Assembly (NCBI GenBank): GCA_032191485.1
Contig: JAVDOI010000172.1
Coordinates: 183,501 to 247,500 of the forward strand
Origin: Leptoclinus maculatus
Taxonomy: Eukaryota; Chordata; Actinopteri; Perciformes; Stichaeidae
Direction of reading: 5' to 3'
DNA: 64,000 bases
Shown: in pieces, positions 55,776 through 64,000 of the stretch
How positions within the stretch are numbered: position 1 is the stretch's first letter
Layout: every line of letters begins with the position of its first letter
Notes under the pieces: model-generated
What the model was told of the DNA's origin: nothing
What the model saw: the letters and a program-made list of their open reading frames with translations, nothing else
The model's database searches: none
Made by a program: the position numbers and the translations under genes

Positions 55776-57185
55776 TTCAAACATGTAAAGCAGGTTTCTA
55801 TTAAACAGGATTCATACAAATCAAGGTGAAACGTAACAGTTAAGCTTTCGATAGTGCCCCGACACTATCGTACGAAGGATTCATGCAGGAGTCCACTGCC
55901 AAGGAGTGAGTCAAAATGTGCTTCACTCAGCCTCTGTTTGCTTCTGCAGATAGTTAATGGTCCGTTTCCCCGCTCACTGCTGCAGCGTCTTCAACAGAGA
56001 CGGCAAGAAACGGGAGTAATTAAAATGTCTTAACTTGTAGCTTAATTACGAGGCAGCCGTGGAATCTCTTTGTCAGTGCAGCTCCTTTCTCCTGCTTCCT
56101 CCATTTGCATAAAACAATAAAACCTCCGTTAAAAGAAAATGTAATTTGCTCTTTGTTAAGATTAGATTCCTCTTTTTTCTTGTCTAAGTTGAAACGTTAA
56201 ATCAAATCAAAGAAGAACAACGCGTCTCCCCTTTTTTATTTCCGAACACCCCTCCCTGAGATTCCCCTACACTGTAGTCATGGAAATGGGACTTTGGGGA
56301 TGAAAGGAAACTATAATTTTGTGGCGGGATTAATTTGGAGACATGAGCGATGCCAAATGAAATCCCTGTCAAAACCTCTGCTGATTCTTTTCATCGCCTG
56401 CAGATCCCTGAGAAATCTGTTCCCCCATGGCGTTTATGATTTGACAGTCCAGTAGTTTTGGACTTAGTTCCCCCCCGATACCTCTGACATGTTGACATTA
56501 AGTGGTTTCTGAGACAGGCAGCACCCATATTTCAATCACCATTAAGCAGGGTATATTTGGCGCTAGTTTGCATGGAAAAGAAGCACCGGTGACAAACAAG
56601 ACATTCACAAATGCAACGGCTGGCGAACAACTGTAATTACATTAGAGAGTGAGCGGCAGGAAGGTAAATACAGACACAACTGACCCTTAGATCAATCTAG
56701 AAACACGGGACTGATTGTTTGAAGGTGTCCTTGTCGACTGTCCTTTGCTTTCACATCAGTCCTGTCACCTTTCTCGACACTTTTTATTTGACATAAACTA
56801 AAGGCAGAGCACTGCAAGAAAAAAGAATATATCGACTATACACACTTGGTACAGGAGTTACAATGGCGTTTCACAGTCAGTTTGTTTTATTTTAGTTGAC
56901 GGATCAATTGGTCATCTTCATCAAATGTGTATAGATTTAATTCTGTAACGCACAAGGAAGTCTTTAATATTTGCTTTTTTTTGCACAAACTGGTTTGTAT
57001 GAATATGTATGCTACTCTGAGGTCACATTGAGTATAAAACCTCCAAAGATGATCTAAAGAGTAAAGTCTTTGATTTTTACGAAACACAATAATTATTTAA
57101 AAATGTCATAGTAAAAAGTAGATTCACATGTCTTTTAGGTTTCGGTGCTATATAATTACTGTTAAAGCATCAGACAAACCAAGTG
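55776..57185. other. Unique noncoding stretch with conserved-element-like block
   Basis: No gene or transposon recognised. About 56010-56700 is repeat-poor with many TAAT and TTAATTA-like words (agcttaattacgagg, ggattaatttggag). It is a candidate conserved noncoding block; conservation is untested. Confidence 0.35.
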
Positions 57186-57395
57186 AGATGCTGTGAAGAC
57201 CAGCGACAGCGCTGACAAATCAGAGCAGACTTGGCTTTTTCAAGTGTGTGTTTTAGGGTCTCTGAGAGACGGGCGCTAAAACGGAGGATTTATATGGAAA
57301 TATTCAGACGGTATGAGAAAAATGAAGTGTTGTTGAACATTAAAGTATGTAAAAGGTGTCATGTAGAAACCCAAAATGCAAGTATGAACCTGAAT
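57186..57395 (+). mobile_element. Dispersed element W, copy 2
   Basis: It shares caaatcagagcagac, tgaacattaaagtatgt, agaaacccaaaatgcaagt and tgaacctgaa with the family seen at 21904. The final tctcctttaa is missing. Confidence 0.55.
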
Positions 57396-58188
57396 GAGTA
57401 TTGATATTAATCTATCAAAGTGTTAACATTATTCAAAATAGTAGATGACCAGGATATCAGTCCACGCATGCTTATTTTCATCATCTGCATTGTTTGAGTT
57501 TGATCGAGACTGGTCCAGAAAAAGATGTCTACCAACTGTGTCGCGTTCACGGTTGTATTCCAGTAACAGTCGTGATGTTGGATCACTAAACCTTTGACCA
57601 GATTAAACAAGTGAACGGTGAATTGTTTAGTAGAGTAAGTCTCTACACAAATGCTCATATGAATATGTGCTACCTGGGTCAATGTCACGATTGTGAATGG
57701 TCCCAACCTAAAAAATGTCACACATTTGCTGTTTCCAGCTTCTTCAACATTTTTGTTGTCGTTTATTTCTGCTTCACATTGGATCTGGACTGATTGTCGG
57801 ACAAGACCTCTGGATATTTATGGAACAAATAAGATGCCAGCATTTGTAATGTATGATGACATTACCAACATCAAAATAATGCATTTTTCTATTCTCGTTC
57901 AGCCCCCATGACAAAGACTCATTGTTATCCTTTAGGTCCAACCCAACAGTTTCTGGTTTGTCTCAGTAGGAATGTGCAGAGCTGCTAAATGTTTTCAAGA
58001 AGATGAAATAAATACAGTTTTTCCAACTGAACAATTCCCGTTCCACCTCCCTCCTCATCCCTCCCAAAGCCCTCGACGTCCACAAATCACACCTTGCATG
58101 AACATGTCCACCTTCTTGTTTGTGCACGAGAGAGAATTAGCATGATTCTCCCTGCTCGCTCCATCCAAATTCAACCTGCATTTGTGCT
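57396..58188. other. Unique noncoding stretch
   Basis: Nothing recognised. Confidence 0.5.
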
Positions 58189-58236
<48 letters not shown>

Positions 58237-58263
58237 TACACACACACACACACACACACACAC
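58189..58263. repeat. Compound CA/TA/CA microsatellite
   Basis: A ca run, a ta run and a second ca run with one ctta interruption. Confidence 0.95.
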
Positions 58264-60831
58264 CGGGTACCTAAACACCGCAACCCACAGCAACTGGGAG
58301 TTTTTGAATCTCATATCTTCCGGATATACCTGCGTACTTCATGGCTTACTGCCTATCCACCTGAAATCCAACCAAACAAAGAAATACATTCCCTCAGTAG
58401 AACTCTCTCTTACCAGAGGCTTTGCAAGCAACCAGCTCAGCTCCATTTAAGCAAACTTCCAATGTGAGAGCCCACGTTCAATTTGTGACCCTGAGAAAAC
58501 TATAGGCAGGGGAAGCCATCGCTGTTAGGACTTTATGCGGTGGTTTACCTGGGCGGCTGTGTGTGGATTCTGTTTTCATCCCTCGGGTTCTCTGCCGTCT
58601 TGTCCGGCTGTGCTTTGCCACCAGAAGACAGCTCTTTGGTGCGGAAGAGGAGTCTGCTGTGCTGGGTAGAAAAGTTATATGCAGAAAACTTCCACGGAGA
58701 GTCAGAGAGGAGTTTCTCCAATGGGGGGGGGGGGTAAGGTCAGCTGACTGCTCGCCAACTCCCGCAATGTCTGGCAAGTTGCAGGCTTTACGCAAAGATC
58801 ACAGCGAGTGTTTTATTTTCCCGAAACGCTGTCTCGTTGCCGTCCCTAAACTGACACCCGGCCCCCTCCTCCGAATCACAGATTAAAGATTTGCCTTGTC
58901 AAGGGTGCACCGCCGGCGCCAGACGAGCCAACAGCTTCCTTCTGATTTCCCTTTCATACCTTTTTTTTTACAAACCTGCTGCGATACATAATGGATGATC
59001 TGGAAGGTCAGGACGAGATCACAAGCAAGAAAACCACTGCCCAAAAAAACTCGTGTCACCACCCCCACCACTACATACAGCGGCGGATTGTCTTCCATTG
59101 CAAGACGGGAGTTTTCAACGGTCTTGTTTGTGTTCTGCGAGTGCACCTTGTCCGTTGGTTTAGAGTTGGTCGGGTGAAGGGGGCTGTCCCTTTGAAATGA
59201 TAAGCAGAGTCTTCCTACACTGGAGGGACCATCATTGAAGTCTTTGTTTGCCCATCGGTGGCTCAGAGGCGCCTGTGAACTGGAGGGTCGGCGCAGAATA
59301 GAAATGACCATGTAACCTACTTCGAGGTCACCTAATGAAGGAAAATGTATTCATATATTTTTTCCTGGTTGTATTAGTTTGCGCAATATGCTTCCCTTTG
59401 AAGCCCAAGGTTGCAGGTTCATTTTTTGATGTGGTTTTCAATCATCCCTTGGCATTGAAGTGTCTTTTGTGCTCTGAATCTGGGCTTCACAGGGCTACAG
59501 GTCCTGTTCATCCTCCGATCCGATATCTACATACGACGCATGGCCCAGGAGATTTCATTTTTTCCTTTTAAAATTGCAATGTATGTCACAGAAGACTGAG
59601 TTTTGAAGGAATTCGAATACCCGGACATACAGGAGACCAGTCAGAAACAAGCCCCACGAACTCCAACAAGTGGATATTTAGGACAGGAGTTACTGTGCGA
59701 GTCCCTCTCTTTCTTATCTGTCCTACCGTCCATCCCTCGGGCTGCTGCTGTTCGTCCAGACCTGCTGCAGCACAGTTGCCTCGAGCAATTTTTTCTCCTT
59801 CCATCATCACCTGTATTAAACACTCTCACACACCCCATCCCTGCTGACATACCGCCCCCTCCCCCCCTCTACCTCACCACATCCTGGACCCATTCTCCCA
59901 TATTTTCAAAGGTTCTTCCTAGCTGGACCCCCCAGTCGGATTCACAGCGGGGACCCCTCCAGCCCATCAGAGAAGTAATTCACACTCTGCCTCATTTGAG
60001 TTATTTACTCTATTACGCGGCTGGCCCATTCCCCGTGGCTGCCCACTGAGACCTGGAGCTCAGGCTGGGTACCCGGGTTTCTGGCAAGACTGGCAATGCC
60101 CTCCTACAGCCCCCCCCCTCCCCCCTCCTCCCCATTATGACGGGTGCTGCCACCTCAATCTGCAGCTGGCACAGTATGTGGGGACGAGATGAGTGTGGAG
60201 ATTGCTCAGCTAGCTTGAGAGTAAGAGGTGTGGATGGTACATCGCTGTGTGTGTGTCGATGTGTGTGTGTCCGGCACGTCCTCTCCCCATTGGTAGTCTT
60301 CTGTAAGTCATTATCACACCCAAAGCCTGTGCTTCTCTCAGATGACTTGATAGATTTACATGAGTCCGTCTGGGGACCTGTGAAAGAGACGGGGTCCAGT
60401 GGAGACGAGAGGGAAGGCCGCAACCATCATCCTTTCCAAAATAAGAAGAGGGACGCCACGGTCACACCTCAATACAAAAAAGAAAACGTCTCTTTTTGGG
60501 GGGATGTGGGGTTGATGGCGCTCCTCATGCTTCACACAATAGGCACAAGCCTCCATTTCTCCCATTGTAGAAGTGAAAAAGCCCCTCATCAAAGATCCCC
60601 TCCAGCTCATCTGCCAGGGAAGGAAACGAGTCATTTTTGCTCATTTTCTTCGTGTCATTTCAATCACAAATCATGTCACTTTCTCTCACATATTGCTATT
60701 CAGCATTATAGTGGCTTTTTTTTAAAGACAGTAATACAGAGAAAAGGCACATAGACAATTGGTGAGACTATTTGTGCTGCTGTAGTTCTTTTGCATATAA
60801 CAAGGGAGCTCAGAGCTGTTTGCTGGGATGG

Positions 60832-60835
<4 letters not shown>
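58264..60835. other. Long unique noncoding stretch
   Basis: No coding gene recognised in 2.6 kb despite several long chance frames; a G run lies at 58723-58734. The block at about 60560-60715 is repeat-free and AT-motif-rich and could be conserved noncoding DNA. Confidence 0.4.

Positions 60836-60873
<38 letters not shown>
60836..60873. repeat. (TA)19 microsatellite
   Basis: Uninterrupted ta units. Confidence 0.97.
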
Positions 60874-60876
<3 letters not shown>

Positions 60877-61860
60877 GTGGGACCAGAAGTAATTTGCAGT
60901 TCATGAGTTTAGAACCAACTACCATCATGTACAGCAGACTTGATTTTTTTTAGCCATCAAGCTAACTTTCAGATGTGCATGCTGCTGGGATCTAGCAGTG
61001 GTATCAAACGAAGCAAACTTTCCACAAATACAGTCAAATCAACTGTAGTAGATGGACATTCTGAAGGAAAAGAAAAGAAAAGCAGATCACATCCCTGACC
61101 TATTACATGAACAATCCTGTAGGTCTTACTGACCACCCCACTCCTTCACACAGAGAGGGCGAACGAAGACGAGAGATCTTTGTCTCTGATACGACTTGGT
61201 GAACATCAGTCCGTGGTAGTGTTGTCTAACGTATCCAAGTATCAATACTAAATATTTGACACAGTTTGAAACTTTATTTTGATCATCTTATACAGGTACA
61301 TACATTAAATATGACTTCTGTAATCAACCAAACCAAAGAATTCGGAGCAGTGGGTCGCCGTTAAGCTCCCCGGGATCAACCCGCCTTTCTACCCCCCCCC
61401 CCCCCCCCCCCCATTGTAATACTCTGAAGTATCATATACAGCTACCAGCTGATCATTCTGCGTTCTCTTCTCTTTCACAGCAATTCAACAATACAAATCT
61501 AAAATCAAGGGCTGTCAACTGTCTGGTGAGTTGCTAAGCTTGAGGAGCACTCCAGATATTTAGTGCTGCACTTCTGTTAAGTTCTGATCCTCTGAGATAT
61601 CCTTCATTACAGTTATAGTATGGGGTCACGCTTCAATCACGCTGGGTCTACATTTCCATGTCAGACCCTCCCGGCCTAGTAAATACATACATCTTTCAAA
61701 CTCCCATTTTGTATCACCAGCTTTTATATAAACATGTTTTACTCTTCTAGTCTGAAGTCTAAACTGAGGTCATTCTCATGACATCATTATGACATCATCC
61801 AAGGAGATTTGAAAAAGGTATTTAATTAAAATCACTTTATTCTACTTGTGTCATTTAAAA
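60874..61860. other. Unique noncoding stretch with poly-C tract
   Basis: Nothing recognised except an uninterrupted C run of 21 bases at 61392-61412. Confidence 0.5.
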
Positions 61861-62650
61861 CCTTTTGTTGACGAGAGAGTCCCTTAAGGGTACCTACCGA
61901 GGGGAAACAGAGTGCACACAGAGTGCGCACATGTAGTTCAAATCACTTCTGAGAACGCATGAAATGATATTTTATGAGGGATCAAAAACCTACGTAACGA
62001 ACAAATTCTGATAAAATGGCCAATGTATGCCATTTTACTCACTCAAAAACATATATATACACACAAAGTACTACAACATACTACAAGTACTACCATTATT
62101 TCACCATCATTTCACGAGCTATGTTCTCCGTTACCGATCCCAACCAAAAACTACGGCACCTTCACAGACAAAGCAGATATCAAACCGCATGGTGATTCCA
62201 CCCCGAGTCCGGCGAAAGCTTCAAAATTCCTCTCCTTCAAACCATTCAAAAGTTACCAATCCATCAGCCACACAGCAACACACAGCGAAACAGTACAAAA
62301 TTTGAAACGCATCGTACCTTTTTGCAGATTTCTCCAAAGAAATTCGCCATGAGTCCAAAAGTAATCCTTTCAGCATGTCCTCCCGCTCTCTGTCGCTTGT
62401 ATGAAGGATAGGCTGTCTTTTCCATTTCGGCCAATGGTTTTAACCCTTGGGGGGGGGCGTGTCATGGTTTTCGATTTTTATTGGCTTAAAATTCTTTCAA
62501 TCAACTCAAAGAACATATCATTACAATCCCTGCTCGCTTCCGCATCTGACGCTGTGTCACATGCGAAAATCCGCCAATCAGAAGGCTCTGTAAGGTTCAA
62601 GTGAAGTCTGTAAAAATGAAAATCAGATGAGGAAAACCCCTGTTTTACAG
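61861..62650. other. Unclassified, possibly transposon-derived stretch
   Basis: The text has CCAAT motifs (ggccaatgg near 62430, cgccaatcag near 62572), a G run and tagtcca-like words. In style it is similar to the interior of the insertion at 52506-53735. No terminal repeats are visible, so this is only a suggestion. Confidence 0.25.
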
Positions 62651-63111
62651 GTTTATATGAGGCCCAGGCTCAAAGAATGATGCCAAACTGCTTTATTAGA
62701 TAGATTGAACACTATTAGTGATAAAAGAAGTGAAATATATAGTTATATAGTACATCAAATTACAATAAAACAGCTGAAAGTGCTGCTTCCAAAATCAGAA
62801 TTGACACCGGCTGACCTCGGCTGACCTGTAGAAAAACATTGATACCGCTGGCCTGCTTCACTTTATCAAAGCCATTTTTTTTAGAGAGACTCCTGCCATG
62901 TTGTGCTATGACTTGTGAGAGGTGATTTGGGTGTATCTGCAAAAAATATTTTGAAAACAAATTGCATTCTTTTCAGGCGAACCTGAAAATGTTCAATGTG
63001 AGCTGTGTGTTATGTTCATTCAGCAATAACCAGTAACATAAACACTGATATGTACACATATTAACACATCTCACACATTTTAGTGTCATTATAAAATGTA
63101 AATGATTCAAA
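62651..63111. other. Unique AT-rich stretch
   Basis: Nothing recognised. Confidence 0.5.
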
Positions 63112-63215
63112 TAGACCTTGTAGTTGGAGAGATAAGTCCCTTTGAGTATGGGTAAACTATTTTCGAGCAGAGGCCTAAAAATGGGGCTAGGTAGGAAAAG
63201 GTTTTAATAAACTGT
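63112..63215 (+). repeat. Dispersed repeat X, copy 2
   Basis: It shares gaccttgtagttggagag, cctttgagtatgggta, tattttcgag and aaaggttttaataaac with the copy at 23434. Class unknown. Confidence 0.6.
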
Positions 63216-64000
63216 TTACTGACCAGATATATTTCAAAACATTACGTTTTGGGCTCCTCGGCACAACTGGGAAGCCACGATTGACTCGTCATATGACGAA
63301 CTATGAAACGTGGACTGAACGCAGAGAGGAGAGGACAACAGAGGTTGTAAGTAGAGACTACGGTCAATATGTAGCATGTGGTGCCTCAATTCCTTTTTAA
63401 TATTGGTAACACTTGTGGGACAAATATACAGTAGATTCCATTTTATTCCAAGTTTTGTAAAAATAAATCATCAAATAAATACAACTTATGTTTTCTTTTT
63501 ATTAATGATTGTAACATGTTTGAGTTCTCTCTACTTCTTACCATTATTGGGCTGTTTTCACAGAGATGCAAGATCACAATGTGACCCTAAAGCTGTGTTC
63601 AGAGGGTTAACCTTTGAACTTCTTGATGTAAACTAAATAAATAGATGTTGTAGGTGAAATAAACAAAACTATTTGAGGTACAATAACCAGGTCAACAACA
63701 CATTAACCTACTCGGTACCACTCTTAAGTATTAGGCCTTTCACATTTCAGAGAAATGAGTTATTGGCCAGCATGGCTGTAACGGCTGAAGGTCTGATATA
63801 TCTGTTCTAAAGACGTATTGATTTTATTACATTTGGGATGAGTCATGGTATGTGTGTGTGTACCCGTGTGCTGAGGGTGTGTCAGAACAGCTTCGGAGTG
63901 TTACAATTGGTGTTTGTCCTCTTGTCTCTCCAACTCTCCCCGGTCGAGTTGCGGCAGCAGGTGTTGATGCTGCCTCCATTCAAAGTGTTGCTCACACCAT
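63216..64000. other. Unique noncoding stretch
   Basis: Nothing recognised up to the window end. Confidence 0.5.

Noticed and set aside
58540..58886. Overlapping frames of 65-107 residues
   Set aside because: They overlap in several frames and both strands with no recognisable motif; chance is the simplest explanation.

Overview
This window looks like nuclear DNA from a ray-finned fish, probably a percomorph-type teleost. The reasons are its fish-type LINE, SINE, hAT, piggyBac and Harbinger families, its many long (CA)n/(TG)n tracts, and the lack of any operon-like coding layout. I found no host protein-coding gene, rRNA gene or functional tRNA gene. Every reading frame that I recognise belongs to a transposable element, and all of these are broken. 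The unique sequence between repeats reads as intronic or intergenic DNA; some blocks have the texture of conserved noncoding sequence, which only alignment can test.

Layout. 0-5.7 kb: a Tc1-like end, a small hAT element in a TA tract, unclassified dispersed repeats and a hAT-like end carrying a 41-bp minisatellite. 5.7-9.7 kb: mostly unique. 9.7-12.6 kb: two abutting minus-strand LINEs. 12.8-16.8 kb: a microsatellite cluster, a dispersed element (here called V) and a 36-bp minisatellite. 17.96-19.15 kb: a complete non-autonomous hAT element with perfect target-site duplications. 20.5-22.0 kb: a SINE fragment, a Harbinger remnant and a TTAA-ended element. 22-29.7 kb: unique blocks, SINE copies and an internally deleted LINE with a fused open frame.

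29.7-33.9 kb is a 4.15-kb hAT shell flanked by ctttagtg on both sides. It contains two 21-bp satellite arrays and, nested inside, a piggyBac remnant whose acidic region has grown into 25 pentapeptide units. 34.3-38 kb: two more copies of element V, which carry a CTCF-like core. 40-41 kb: an L2-type LINE tail split by a probable solo LTR. 44.2-46.5 kb: an element rich in acggtaa motifs with a 31-bp dyad-bearing minisatellite. 46.6-49 kb: a 500-bp CA tract and a minisatellite that repeats a consensus splice donor.

49.1-55.8 kb is the densest nest: a LINE cut by a hAT element, a second hAT abutting it, a piggyBac-like insertion inside that hAT's coding region, then another LINE piece and another V copy. 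55.8-64 kb is mostly unique sequence with two dispersed repeats. The elements do not form a pathway. They record serial insertion, deletion and tandem expansion; the most unusual theme is minisatellites arising inside transposons, including inside their coding regions.
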